In this document: positions 1-11,014 of the stretch, piece by piece | How positions within the stretch are numbered: position 1 is the stretch's first letter | How the letters are laid out: every line of letters starts with the position of its first letter | From: Branchipolynoe longqiensis | Lineage: Eukaryota; Annelida; Polychaeta; Phyllodocida; Polynoidae | DNA: 64,000 nucleotides | Direction of reading: 5' to 3' | Assembly: GCA_030323885.1 (NCBI GenBank) | Contig: CM059187.1 | Location: 136,193,239 to 136,257,238 of the forward strand | The notes under the pieces: generated by a model | Seen by the model: the letters and a program-made list of their open reading frames with translations, nothing else | Databases searched by the model: none | Told to the model about the DNA's origin: nothing | Translations under genes and position numbers: made by a program

Positions 1-79
1 AGTTACAGCTGAGCCTGTAGCCGGCGAGCACTGCTATTTTACACTATCGCCGCCTGGGAACCAGCTGAATCGATTCATA

Positions 80-240
80 TAAACTACCTCGCAAGGTGGT
101 TTACATAAAGTGAATCATTTGAAGCGAATCAGCCCTAATCCGCTTCAATGGTGCGTTTACACGGCGAATGTGAAGCGAACTAGGCAAGGTGATTTATATG
201 AAGCGACTTAACTCGCCCGTGTAAACACGGCTATTGAGCA
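80..240. repeat. Degenerate GAAGCGA-type repeat with inverted ends
   Basis: This stretch repeats variants of gaagcga/gaatcg. It contains an inverted pair, gcgtttacacggcga near 152-167 and tcgcccgtgtaaacac near 212-227. It resembles the foldback elements further right in style, but I could not define its outer ends. No gene is visible in positions 1-320. Confidence 0.35.
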
Positions 241-320
241 CTGCAAAGTAGCAGAAACGATTGCTGTTTGCGAAGTGACACAGTCGGCTGGGTTCTCTGT
301 TTAACGTGTGTGTGGCGCTA

Positions 321-814
321 AAGGCCCAGTCACACCTTACCGGACTGGGGAACCGGATGAGAACCGGACACTGTCCGGTAATGTACAGCGATGTCCGGTA
401 CCCATCCGGCGGTGTCCGGCGGTGTCCGGTACAAGTTTTGAATATGCACAAAACTTCTACCGGACACCGCTGGACTTACGTGTCCGGTTGGTGTCCGATT
501 TGTTTGGTACATGTCCGGTACATGTCCGGTACCCATCCGGTACATGTCGGGTAACCATCTGTTGGTGTCCGGTTTGTCCGTTTTGTCTGGTACATGTCCA
601 GTACCCATCCGTTACGTGTCCGGTTCTCGTCCGGTTCTCGTCCGGTACATGTACGGTACATGTACGATACTTGTCCGGTCGCCAGTGGGAATTGACCCAA
701 TTCCGCTCCATTTCGATACATTTCAGTACATTTTGTGTACCGGAGAGCACCAGACTAGAAAATTCTTTGTCTGGTGGTCTCCGGTACTCAGTCCGGTACG
801 GTGTGACAGGCGCT
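321..814. mobile_element. Foldback MITE F1 (CCGGAC subtype)
   Basis: Terminal inverted repeats are visible: aaggcccagtcacacctta at the left, and the complement of a matching end (ctcagtccggtacggtgtga) at the right. The interior is almost entirely degenerate 11-12 bp repeats of the form tgtccggtacatg. An internal hairpin with arms AAGTTTTG and CAAAACTT lies at about 434-456. The overlapping ORFs here are by-products of the short-period repeats. No transposase is encoded, so the element must be non-autonomous. Confidence 0.75.
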
Positions 815-960
815 TCAAGATGAGAACGCTACACTGGTGCCTTTTTGCTTACAGTGTACACTATGTGCAGTGAGGAGAGTGGCACGAGCACCGATGTTCA
901 ATGGCCGCACCGCATCACATACTCACAGGTACAACTATGTGTTAGTTGATGTCTGGTGTT

Positions 961-1381
961 AAAGCGGCTGTCACACATCACCGGATTGAGCAACGGACAG
1001 AATTTTCTAGTCTGGTGGTGTTCGGGCGTGATAAGTATCAAAATGTATTAAAATGTGTCAAAATGTTGCAATATCGCGTCAAAGGCCGCCGGACAAACGG
1101 ACATGAAACGGACATGAAACGGACATGAAACGGACATGAATGGATAGCCAACAGACGATAAGCGGACTAAATGAACTCAAACCGGACAAGAACCCTAGAC
1201 GTCAATCCGGCGGCATCTGTTCCAAGTTTTGTGCATGTTCAAAACTTGTACCTGATCAGGCCGGATATCAACGGATATCAACAGATATGCAATGGACACA
1301 AACCAGACTTTGCCGGATATCAACAGACTTTGTTCGGTTTCTTTCCATTTCCCCAATCCGGTGATGTGTGACAGCCGCTTT
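961..1381. mobile_element. Foldback MITE F2 with perfect 28-bp TIRs
   Basis: Positions 961-988 and 1354-1381 form a perfect 28-bp inverted repeat beginning aaagcggctgtcacac. The interior holds repeated 12-mers (cggacatgaaa, several times at 1090-1140) and the shared hairpin AAGTTTTG...CAAAACTT at 1223-1247. It is non-autonomous and closely related to F1. Flanking DNA to the right of F1 (815-900) and of F2 (1382-1455) is similar, so the two may descend from a local duplication. Confidence 0.8.
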
Positions 1382-1504
1382 ACGATAATGACACTACACT
1401 GGTTATTTTACAGTCTACATTGCACACTATATGCTGTACGGAGAGTGGCACAGAGGACCAGTTCCCAATGGGTAGGCTGGAAGAGTGTACAGTAGTAAGC
1501 TTGA

Positions 1505-2275
1505 ATATACCTAGCGGCCGTCCAAAATTATCAACATTTTCATGTAACTTAGATATTCACATTTTATTTAACGACAGAAGTTATACATTACTGATACCCC
1601 CTCTCCGTATTGTATACAGTAAATCCTCTCTAAATCGACCGACCATGGGACCAATTTTATGTGGTCCATTTTGGGAGGTGGTCGGGTTAGAGAGTTAGAA
1701 TATCCTTACAATGGTATTGTTGGGACCCAAATAAAGCCATCGATATAGGGAAGTGGTCGATCTGTGGAGGGGTCGGTATAGAGAGGTTTTATTGTACTTT
1801 GTACGACTTAGATAAAAGATTCACCCAGTACTTGTAGTACATGGGTGAAGATCAGCCCTATATAAAAACGGTCGAAAAATCGGGCTAATGAAATGAGTCT
1901 TTATGAGAGCCTAATTTCTCAATCTAAGAAGCAACATTTATTCTTTGTATATGTCTTCATGTTTACCCGCTACTTTTGAGTTGGAAAATATAATAAAACA
2001 TATACTTTAATGCAATTTAAAAGTGAAATCGATGGCATTCTCTGCCCGCCATCTTGTCTTTTTGCATTCTCGCCCATTTCACCAACTCTGTGCCTATATG
2101 AGTAGCCATTTGATACTGGAGCCACAGCTTCTAGTTCATGTTCCATACTAAACCTATTTTCGCTCGTATTTACACTACGTTGTCCTTCACCCGTGTACTA
2201 CAAGTACCGGGTGAATCTTTTATCTATGTACGACTGTGAAAATGTTGATAACGTTAGACGGCCATTTAGGTAGGC
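1505..2275. mobile_element. Inverted-repeat element with Tigger MITE inside
   Basis: The outer arms are inverted copies: 1505-1543 (ctagcggccgtcc, then atcaacattttca) and 2237-2275. An inner inverted pair of about 49 bp at 1802-1855 and 2185-2232 (ttcaccc...tagtac type) lies inside them. The left arm is split by the Tigger-like MITE at 1617-1794. No coding capacity is visible. Confidence 0.6.
1617..1794 (+). mobile_element. Tigger/pogo-like MITE, copy 1
   Basis: The termini CAGTAAATCCTCTCTAAATC and the complementary gagaggttttattg are typical of pogo/Tigger-group inverted repeats. The element is flanked by TA on both sides (1615-1616 and 1795-1796), matching the TA target duplication of the Tc1/mariner superfamily. 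At 178 bp it has no coding capacity. Related copies lie at 44159-44333 and at the right edge of the window. Confidence 0.8.
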
Positions 2276-2985
2276 CCTGGCAAATTGCCGAACTGATCAG
2301 TGAGTGTGGTTCACCAGGCCACGAATGAATTATTTATTGTACCTGGCATTAGCTGGCTGGTAAATGAGTGCATGGCCAGGGAGCGACGCAAGCATGAGTT
2401 CAGAGTGGAAATTAGGCCAAAGTTCATGTGTTTATTCCTGATGTAAGTGATAGGTTGTTTAGAATTGAAGCATCCCCCCACCTCCACCCCCAACCCGCTA
2501 TCATGCAGGTGATGCAGTGTGTGGGAGAGTGATATGTGTAGTGATTCTGGTAGAGAGGAATTTATTAGACAAGAAAAGTGACAGAGGGAACATGACAGAG
2601 CATGATAGCACATAAGAGAGCAAACAGGGGAGCACATAGAAGGGGAGCACAGAAGAGCACACAAAGGCACACACATGAAAGCACACATGAGAGCATATAA
2701 GAGAGCACAAAATACAGCACAAAGAGAGCACAAATAGAGCACAAAGAGACCACAAGAGACCACAATATAGCACACAAAATAACACACAAGAGACCATATA
2801 AGAAAGCACACAAGAGAGCACACAAAATAACACACAAGAGACCATATAAGAAAGCACACAAGAGAGCACACACAAAATAACACACAAGAGAACACAAAGA
2901 AAGCGGACAATGAATGAGCAGGTGAGTCGTCTACGCCGAGCTGCTCGAAGCTCACGGCGGGCAATTGAGTATTCTCAGGACGAGG
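2276..2985. repeat. A-rich degenerate repeats, no gene seen
   Basis: From about 2600 to 2900 the sequence is built of repeats such as agagcacacaaaataacac and agaccatataagaaagcac. These give open frames on the minus strand with Cys/Leu/Val-only proteins. That composition is a repeat artefact, not a membrane protein. 2276-2560 shows nothing recognisable. Confidence 0.6.
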
Positions 2986-3682
2986 CTGGGGGGAGGGGCA
3001 CTTGCTTCTTTCTGTCTGTCTGCATTCTCTGGATGATGCTGGGGGGAGGGCGGTGGCACTTGCTTCTTTCTCTCTGTCTGCATTCTCTGGATGATGCTGG
3101 GGAGAGGGATGGGGCACTTGCTTCTTTCTGTCTGTCTGCATTCTCTGGATGATGCTTGGAGGAGACCGGTTCTTTTTGTCTGTCTGCATTCTCTGGATGA
3201 TGCTGGGGGGAGGGTGGGGAAACTCGCTTCTTTCTGCCTGTCTGCATTCTCTGGATGATGCTGGTGGGAGGCCGAGGCACTTGCTTCTTTCTGTCTGTCT
3301 GCATTCTCTGGATGATGCTGGTGGGAGGCCGAGGCACTTGCTTCTTTCTGTCTGTCTGCATTCTCTGGATGATGCTGGTGGGAGGCCGAGGCATTTGCTT
3401 CTTTCTGTCTGTCTGCATTCTCTGTATGATGCTGGTGGGAGGCCGAGGCACTTGCTTCTTTTTGTCTGTCTGCATTCTCTGGATGATGCTGGGGGGAGGC
3501 CGGGGTCACTCGCTTCTTTTTGTCTGTCTTCATTCTCTGGATGATGCTGGGGGGATGGTGGGAGCACTTGCTTCTTTTTGTCTGTCTGCATTCTCTGGAT
3601 GATGCTGGGGGGAGGGCGAGGTCACTTGCTTCTTTTTGTCTGTCTGCATTCTCTGGATGATGCTGGGGGGATGGCGAGGGCG
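2986..3682. repeat. 57-bp minisatellite, about 12 units
   Basis: A unit containing ttctgtctgtctgcattctc and tggatgatgctggtgggagg repeats every 57 bp (for example ggatgatg at 3253 and 3310). Because 57 is 19 codons, every frame without a stop stays open through the array. This explains the long minus-strand ORF spanning 2311-3591, whose translation is a 19-residue repeat. I regard that ORF as non-coding. 3683-3917 shows nothing recognisable. Confidence 0.9.
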
Positions 3683-3917
3683 CTTAGGTTTATTTTTATA
3701 ATCTGAATTCCATTGTGAAAATTCGGATCGTATTGCAACATCAAGCAAATTTCAAGCTTCTGATGTAAAGTTTCCGGTCATTTTGCTTGATCTAACTGCT
3801 GTCAGGCTTCCAATGTTAAATGTCCAATCATAACGCAACAATGTCAGACTTCCTATGTGGAATTTCCAGCATTTCAGTTTGAAAACCAACATTATTTTAC
3901 TTATTTTCCACTTTAAA

Positions 3918-4051
3918 TATATCGAAAGTTAGCACCCTTTCTTCAATGACTCTACAAAAAAAAATTAATAAAGTAGATTACAACGATCAAACCGATACAT
4001 TTATTTTAAACTATTGCAGAAACTCAAAACCAATCGGATTATGCAACTTTA
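3918..4051. mobile_element. MITE-B fragment
   Basis: The right part of the MITE-B family is present: gttagc..., acaacgatcaa, then cagaaactcaaaacc and the terminus cggattatgcaacttta. The left half is missing. MITE-B is defined from full copies at 6991-7339, 36243-36594 and 53193-53545. 4052-4546 contains nothing I recognise. Confidence 0.6.
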
Positions 4052-4546
4052 ATTATGTAATTATGTGCGGCCTTGTAGGATATATCATGGGGAGTGAAGG
4101 GGGTAGGTATAATCTGAAATTAACGTCAAGGCCCTGCTCATTTTTAGTTAAAATGAAGACCTTTGAGACTACCCTGCATATATAATAGAAAGGAACCGGA
4201 AATAGAAGAGGAATCACATAACAGAAACCGGAAGTCTAGATCCTGATACTGGCGACTCAAGCCAGTTCGTGGTTAAGTAGAGGTCGGCACTGATATGCCA
4301 CCAGCATTCCAGTCTGTAAGTCCCGTAGCTCGTATAGCTTCATAGGCAGAATCATTTAGGGAAGGAGGAGTTGTAAGAGACAGCTCATTCAGCATTTATT
4401 ACACATATAAATGGGATTTATGTAGACTATAAATAAGAAGAAGCAATTCACTGTCACCCGTTCATGAAGACCTATCTCCCTTAAAGTCTCGATTTGACCT
4501 TGAATGTTCATGTCCCTGTGTAAAATATTCCGATATACGGCATAGG

Positions 4547-5025
4547 AGGGAATGCAAATGTTCTATTACTGTATATATATATATATGTAAGGTCTGACAG
4601 CACTATAAAATGTATATATATATGTAAGGTCTGGTGGTGCCTGAGTGGGATCTAAATAGACATAGTGGTGATGGCAGGTCTGGGCGTGAGTGCACTCAGG
4701 GCCTACCCCTTCTACTGGGATAGTGATTACCACACTCACAGGTCAAGGTTGGTGGTGGCCATGGGGCCATACAGCTTGGTGGTGGAGGGAAGACCACTGG
4801 TAGCCATGGGGACCAGGAATGCTGGATCCTTATTGGTAGGGCCAAGAATTTTGTTTTCCATTGGGGGAAAGGGGTGGGGTGATACTCTACAATGAACCCA
4901 TGTAACCATATAAATAATAAACCAGAGGGCTTGACTCTCTCTTCTTCTTTGCGCTTTATACTCTTCCTTTCTCTTTGTCTGTATTGATTTCACTATAGCC
5001 TGCCTACACAACCACAGATTCGAGC
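4547..5025 (+). repeat. Interspersed repeat E, copy 1
   Basis: This segment has an inverse copy at 44335-45495. Shared landmarks are ggaatgcaaatgttctatta, ggtgcctgagtgggat, actggtagccatggggacca, the word ttatatggttac, and ctttgtctgtattgatttc. No clear terminal repeats or coding capacity are visible. TATATA microsatellite lies inside it near 4572-4625. 5026-5580 holds nothing recognisable. Confidence 0.7.
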
Positions 5026-5580
5026 TTTAGCCATTTTACACCTGTATCCATGTCCAGGGTCCGTACACATGTGAAGATATGGAATACAAGACTATTTCAA
5101 TGCTTTTTAAGGTTGTTTTTGATAGGAATTCAATACTATTGTCATTTGGATTTCAGGGGGGGAGGAAACATCGATGGTGAATGGCGATTTCGAACTGATT
5201 TAGATGAGTGGGGATAGTTTAATGGAATTCAAGGCTTTTCAAGACTAATTACCAAAAATAGATTAAATTCAAGGCTTTTCAAGTCATTGAAATGGGGCAA
5301 ATGAAGGTCAAGACTTTTGAAGAGTTGACAGGACATCGGACGGACCCTGCAAGTCACAATTGCTTCGCCCAATGTGGGTTGATATTGGCCCGGTATTGAT
5401 CGGCTTTGGTTTGTTGAATACGCATTGCGCTGCATTATTTTGGGCGCTACTGGCTGCTTATATGCAGCATGGCATGGAGGAGGGTGGATCAGGGGGGTAG
5501 GGTTCAAAGGTCAGATCAGCATGGTGAACATGCATGTTGTCTGCAAGTGGGACAGCGTGCTTTTAACTTGAAGATTTCGG

Positions 5581-5932
5581 TTGGTTTGTTGGTCGTTGGA
5601 GTTTTACATCCTGGAAACATCTGATGTCATATCAGGACGGGTACAAACTTGTGACAGTGCACACTCATAGTGATTTTATAGTGCTGCCCCACTGGGAGAC
5701 CAGGCCACCTGATATCCCATTCAGTGACATTATCCTAACACTGAGCCAACCAGTCCTTACCCTTTCCTAATAATGCCGAGCTCCAGGCTAGGAAGCGACA
5801 AATATCAATTTGTATGTCATTGGATAGACGTGACCAGGGTTCTATCTAACCCATGGATTCGAATCCCACGATGTACCAAAATGAGAGACGGACGCTCAAC
5901 TCATTAGGCCATCCCGTCTGGTCTAACTTGAA
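5581..5932 (-). mobile_element. SINE-1 copy, tRNA head B
   Basis: Read on the minus strand, a tRNA-like head comes first (atggcctaatgagttgagcg as box A region; gattcgaatccc as box B). The family body follows (gtgacaagtatcaatt, cagtgtcaggataatgtgac, gtggggcagcactataaa), ending in gtcctgatatgac and a CAAC-type tail. SINE-1 recurs at about 15 places in the window. This copy is nearly full length. Confidence 0.85.
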
Positions 5933-5974
5933 GATCAAATGTCATCAACATGAATGCGATACTGCAGGGTGTTG

Positions 5975-6865
5975 CTTAAAGCTGCCTAAGCCGATAAAAG
6001 CGTCAAATTATTGTCTAAATCTTAATATATATATATATCCACGTTAGATACTGGTGCACCTATTAAATACTTGGAGCTACAAAGAAGGGCAAACTAAGTC
6101 AATTTCAATACAACCTAGTCCCATGAGGGCAGTATTTTGACAAGCATGCCAACATTAATTGTGCATGTTTACTCCTCAAATATCTCCTAAGTTACTCATT
6201 TTGAAGCTAAGTTACTTCAAACTAAACTAATGGTGCTGTCAGATTATGACGCTTCTCACCAACACCCGTCGACATATGTGATTTTTTGGCGCTACGTCGG
6301 GATACGTCAGGAAGCGTTACGCACGCATTAGGCGCGTGTTGGTATACGTTGATCTACGGCGATGGTCGGTGGCGCACATCAGGGGGTCGGCAAGTACGAC
6401 AATGCGCGACAACGCGTGGGTGCCAACGTTATGGTGACATTATGGCGACGTCAAGATATGTTAGAAGCACGTTGGAGGAACGTTGTTCTGATGTTGTGTG
6501 ACGTTGTCATATGTTGACTTTTTTTCCTCTGACGGCGAGCGTTGGAATAACGTTATGCGAATGCTAGGCACACGCCGCGCGCGTGGGAGGCTCGTTAGCC
6601 ACATGGTGTGCCAAACTTTCTTTGTTTTTGTTCTCACGCGTCGATATACATTACGACAACGTCGGCCGTACGCTACCAATACATTGCGCTGACGCCGAAA
6701 AGTTTGATGTGTCTCGATGATTAAAAGTGATTTTGCGCATTGGTGGCGCGCCGGCGAGATACGTCGTAGTGTCACAGGGCCATAAGGTACATTATGACGA
6801 TGAACCTAATATATTTATTGCAGGAAATGGGGGAAACTCAAAACCATTGGACTGTACAACCTTAA
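5975..6865. mobile_element. MITE-B copy split by foldback F3
   Basis: The left part is 5975-6230, starting ttaaagctgcctaagccgat. The right part is 6783-6865, ending cattggactgtacaacctta. The reading across F3 matches uninterrupted MITE-B copies (compare ttcaaactaaactaaagtag at 16069-16088). The interruption is therefore a clean insertion with a 3-bp duplication TAA. Confidence 0.8.
6231..6782. mobile_element. Foldback MITE F3, target duplication TAA
   Basis: The ends TGGTGCTGTCAGATTATGAC and the complement of gtcgtagtgtcacagggcca are inverted repeats. TAA is present on both sides (6228-6230 and 6783-6785), and the empty site is known from other MITE-B copies. A 3-bp TAA duplication fits the PIF/Harbinger superfamily (known preference TWA), although no transposase is present to prove it. 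The interior is degenerate cgttgg/cgacg repeats. The conserved AAGTTTTG hairpin is not visible in this copy. Confidence 0.8.
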
Positions 6866-6990
6866 TATCTTATTGTATGGAATATGCCATGTCTGCATAT
6901 TGATTGAATACAGCCTTTGTTGCTCTCTGTCTTTCCCACCATATATTCTATTGCATGCTCTCCTGCGTCAAATCTCATAGTCTTACTCCC

Positions 6991-7339
6991 TTAATGTTGC
7001 ATAATCCGATGGTTTTGAGTTTCTGTCATTTTCTGAGATAAATATATTAGGTTGATCATTATAATCTATCTTACTTTCGCTTGAAGTAACTTGGCTTTAA
7101 AATGACTAACAAGATTAGATTCTTTAAGTGAAAACATGTCAAATTAATTTTGGCATACTTGCCAAAACTCATAAGCTTCAGTAGCGACATGTTCGACTAA
7201 ATTGTCTTAATTAGTCCTTCGAGGTAGTATCAAATGCTTAATAACTGCACCAGTATTTAAGTTGAATATGTAGGTTCAAATCTAAATAAATGTTTTGCTT
7301 TTGAAAATTTGATGCTTTCATCGGACTATGCAACTTTAA
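6991..7339. mobile_element. MITE-B, near-complete copy
   Basis: The left end is ttaatgttgcataatccgat and the right end is atcggactatgcaactttaa, an inverted pair. The family body between them includes gagtttctgtcattttctga, caaactaa-like steps and tgttttgcttttgaaaattt. About 350 bp, no coding capacity. 7340-7713 is not recognised apart from a C-run at 7617-7632. Confidence 0.8.
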
Positions 7340-7715
7340 GTTAAACGATGGAAATTTCAATTACAGACAATTAGTCTGTCTCAACCCAACCCTCATTCTT
7401 CTAGCCAAGTCATGCCCCGCACCAAGCTGGGTGGTGACACTTGCCAATGTTGTATGTTTGACTCGGCTGGAGGATCGAACCCATGACCTCCTGCGAGCGC
7501 TCTGCTGGTTCCTCACCCTCAAATGATCCCCCATCTAATCCTGTTCTGTATTTTCATCTTCCATCCACTTAAGTTCCTTACATGGTTTTTCTTTCCTCCG
7601 TTCCCTTACAGTTACAACCCCCCCCCCCCCCCATCCCCCCGCCGTCCCTTTCACTCCCCCTCCCACCCCCTTTTCCATCCCCTACTTATTATGCACGCAC
7701 ATCACGCACTTCTAA

Positions 7716-8457
7716 AGGCCGTGTCACACGTTTGGTCCGGCATGCCGCCAACGCGCAAAATATTATCAATGCGTCGAGAAACGTCAAACTTTTCGGCGTT
7801 TCAGGGGGTAGTTGGACGGGCCGCAGCGTGTTGGTAGTGTGATAATAGTGTGTTATTAGTGCGCCGTCAACGGGTATTGGCGGGGTTCGACGTGCAGCGG
7901 AACAAAGTGTCAACGTCCCACCAGCAGGTTCCCAGCGTGCCATCAGCGTGTTATCGGCACGTTGTCAGCGCGCCGACGGCGTGGGGGTAGCGCATCATTA
8001 AAGGTTCGCAGAATGCCGGGTAACATTAGGCGGGCGGCAGACGCGCCAGGAACACGTCAAGACGCGCCAGCAACACGTCAAGACGCGCCAGCAACACGTC
8101 CAACGCAGTTTGGTGAAAGATCCCCAGCGTTGATGGACGTTGCTCAACGTGGTTCGCGCGGCCGACAACGCGCTGGTAATGTGGGTCCACGTCCTGCCAA
8201 CACGCCGGTAACGCGCGATCCAACACGTTGGAGCGCATCGAAAGTTTTGTGCAAGCACAAAACCTTGAAGCGGCCCGATGCATGCCAATGTGTCGGTCCA
8301 AACGTTGCTCGCACTCAACGTGTACCGACGTGTACCGACGCGCCATTAATGCGCCGGTAACGCGCACAGAACACTTCCCGACGCGTGCCGACGTTTCGCC
8401 CAAAAAGGCAACACGTCGGCGCGCATTGATGAGAAACGTCATAATGTGACAGGGCCT
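7716..8457. mobile_element. Foldback MITE F4
   Basis: The termini aggccgtgtcacacg and cataatgtgacagggcct are inverted relatives, flanked by taa and tta. The interior is made of short degenerate repeats (gcgccagcaacacgtcaaga occurs twice near 8045-8100). The shared hairpin AAGTTTTG TGCAAGCA CAAAACCTT lies at 8241-8265. The ORFs here come from the CGCG-rich repeats. Confidence 0.75.
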
Positions 8458-8462
8458 TTACA

Positions 8463-8795
8463 CCCCACCGGGCGCGATGGCCGAATCGGTAGAGTGCAGG
8501 CCTCCTCAGTGGGAGATCAGGAGTTTGGTTCCCGGTCGACTCAAAGGAATGACTTATAAAATTGATACTTGTCACTTCTTAGCCAGGTGCTCGGCATTAA
8601 TAGGATAGGGCAAGGACTGGTTGGCTCAGTGTCAGAATAATGTGCCTGCGTGGGATATTGGGTCATGGTGTCGGTGGCCTGATTTCACAGTGGGGGTAGC
8701 ACTCTAAAGTCGCCATAAGTGTGCAATGTCACAAGTCAGTACCCATCCTGATATAACCTTAGATGTTGCCTGGATGTAAAACGCCAACGACCAAC
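8463..8795 (+). mobile_element. SINE-1 copy, tRNA head A
   Basis: The head A box A region gatggccgaatcggtagagt and a box B-like ttggttcccggtc are followed by the standard body (acttataaaattgatacttg, ataggatagggcaaggactg). It ends in cctgatataaccttagatg and ccaacgaccaacat. Full length. Confidence 0.85.
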
Positions 8796-9030
8796 ATCTC
8801 CCCCCCCTCCCCCACCGCCACCCACCCACCTACCCACCCTCCTCCATCATCCACCTACACCCCAACATCCCACCTGCTCCCACCTCCCCGCTCTTAGTCT
8901 TACCTGTCAGGCTCTGTTTTCGCTGTTATAAAACAGCACCTGCCCATCTTAACCTGGCGTAGCGAAGGTAATTGGTTAAAAGGATGTCGTGTCAGCCTAT
9001 TTTCTCAACCATTAACTAATGAGCTGAACT

Positions 9031-9031
9031 G

Positions 9032-9064
<33 letters not shown>

Positions 9065-9096
9065 ACAGCAGCAGCAACAACAGAAGCAGCAGCAGC
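9031..9096 (+). repeat. CAG/CAA trinucleotide microsatellite
   Basis: A pure run of agcagcagcaacagcagc-type triplets, about 22 units. No surrounding ORF with coding character is visible, so I do not read it as a polyglutamine exon. 8796-9030 and 9097-9200 hold nothing else recognisable. Confidence 0.85.
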
Positions 9097-9217
9097 GCTG
9101 GTCTGAACTATCCGAAGGTAAACGCCACAAAACAGCGACCGGAAGTCAGCCTCGCCACACCAGACACACTCCCGCTCCGCTCACCAGGATCCAGTCTTAT
9201 CTCCGAGTTCTTTGTGT

Positions 9218-9362
9218 ATCCGCGCGTGCGCGGGCGTGTGTGCGGGAGCGTGGGTGAGTGTGTGAGTGTGAGTGTGAGTGAGAGTGTGTGGGAGTGTGTC
9301 TGTGAGAGTGAGTGTGTGTGAGAGCGTATGGGAGTGTGTCTGTTTGTGGGGGGGGGGGGGGG
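9218..9362. repeat. GTGTGAGTG microsatellite with G run
   Basis: Degenerate gtgtgagtgtgagtg repeats run through here, ending in a run of about 13 G at 9350-9362. Head-on ORFs in this interval are simple-sequence translations. Confidence 0.8.
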
Positions 9363-9720
9363 AGTGGTTGGTTGTTGGAGTGAGTTTTACGTCCTGGCAA
9401 CATCTAAGGTCATATCAGGACGGGTACCGACTTGTGACAGTGCGCACTCATGGCGACTTTATAGTGCTGCCCCAATGGAAGGAAAGACCAGGCCACCAGC
9501 ACCATAACTTGATATCCCACTCAGTCACATTATCCTGATATTGAGCCAACCAGTCCTTGCCCAATCCTAATACTGCCGAGGACCTGGCTAGGAAGTGATA
9601 AGTATCAATTTTTAATGCATTGGTTTGACTCAACCAGGGTTCAAACCCGTTGGTTCGAAACCCGCGATTTACCAAAACGGGAGACGGACGCTCAACTCAT
9701 TCGGCCATCCCGTCTGGTCC
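9363..9720 (-). mobile_element. SINE-1 copy, tRNA head B
   Basis: The head on the minus strand reads gatggccgaatgagttgagc, followed by the body and the 3' part gtcctgatatgaccttagat. It ends toward 9363 in a CAACCAACC tail. Full length. 9721-10262 is mostly unassigned, with MITE-B-like words near 10160-10260. Confidence 0.85.
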
Positions 9721-10262
9721 GTGTATGAGTGTGTGGGAGTGTGTCTGTGTGTGTTTCGTGTGTCGTTGCTGTCTTTTTTTTTTGCGAATGCATTTTGTTT
9801 GTTTGTTTGATGTGCTTGGTTGATGGTTTTTGTTAAATGTCATTGCTATGGAAACCTGTTTGCTCCTAAAGTGTTTACAGTGGCGCGTTCTGCTATCCTG
9901 TTAATTTGTGACGTCACACTCGACCTGTTTTCTCTGAACCGCGTCTTAGGTACTGGAAGAGGAGAAGGAGGAGGAGAAAACGCGAGCATAGCGTAGGATG
10001 GGCCATGTCTTACTAACATTTATCGCTAATGTATACACACATAAATATAACAGAGAAAGTGCATCGTATCGTATGCAACAGGCTCTATTTATTTATAGGT
10101 AAAGCAAATATGAAAATAATAATGTGTGAATTATGCTTGTGCAGCTAAATTACTGCTTTAGCGTCGGATTATACAATGGTTTTAGGGCATACTAACTAGT
10201 TGTTAGTATGCCCTTCTATGTAGCAACAACTACTTAATAACAGGTTCTATTACATTGACTCA

Positions 10263-10568
10263 GTTTGTTTATATGTTATTTGTATGTGTGCGTGGGCATA
10301 TGTCAGCATGTATGTGTTTGTATAAATGTCTATGTAATCTTGTAGGCATTTGTCTGTGTGTGTGTAATCATGTAGGTGGACGCATATGTGTAATGGTGTG
10401 TGTTTGTATGTGTGTTATTTGCATGTGAGCATGTGTGCATAAGAATGTATGTGTTTGTCTGTGTGTATGTAATTGGATCTGTTTATGTGTCCATTTTCCA
10501 TGTAATCATGTCAATGTTGAATTGTATGTGGGTTTGCATGAATGCATGTGCTATGTAGGTCTACATGT
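10263..10568 (+). repeat. 306-bp TG-rich segment, duplicate copy 1
   Basis: This is nearly identical to 12494-12797, in the same orientation and 2.2 kb away. It includes non-simple words such as ccatgtaatcatgtcaatgt and tgggtttgcatgaatgcatg, so this is a real duplication rather than shared microsatellite drift. Confidence 0.85.
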
Positions 10569-10683
10569 TTGTATCCGAGTATAGGTCATTTTAAATCAAT
10601 ATAGTCGGTTGATTATTATTATGTATCTTACTTATCTTATTTTTAGATCAAATTACTACGTTGATCTTTATTATCTATCTTAC

Positions 10684-10738
10684 GTCCTGATATGACCTTA
10701 GATGTTGCTAGGACGTAAAACAACAACAAACACAAACA
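10684..10738 (+). mobile_element. 5'-truncated SINE-1 tail with 11-bp target duplication
   Basis: Only the last 55 bp of SINE-1 is present (gtcctgatatgaccttagat ... acaacaacaaac). The word atctatcttac flanks it at 10673-10683 and 10739-10749. A variable-length duplication with 5' truncation is what LINE-driven retroposition gives. Confidence 0.85.
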
Positions 10739-11014
10739 ATCTATCTTACTTTAACTTGGATTGACACTGATTTTAAATTAATAACTTCTGAGATATTTTA
10801 AGTGTAAATTAATTTGTGCACTCTGATCCCATAGGTTTCAGTCATAACAGGTTCGATTCCATTGACTTAGTATGTACTTCTATGTAGCAACAACTACTTA
10901 ATAACAGGTCCTATTACATTGACTTAGTATGCCCTTCTATGTAGCAACAACTACTTAATAACAGGTTCTATTACATTGACTTAGTATGTACTTAATACGT
11001 GCAGCAGTATCTAA

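Noticed and set aside
2311..3591. 426-codon minus-strand ORF
   Set aside because: Its translation is the 57-bp minisatellite followed by low-complexity repeats; no domain and no coding constraint visible.
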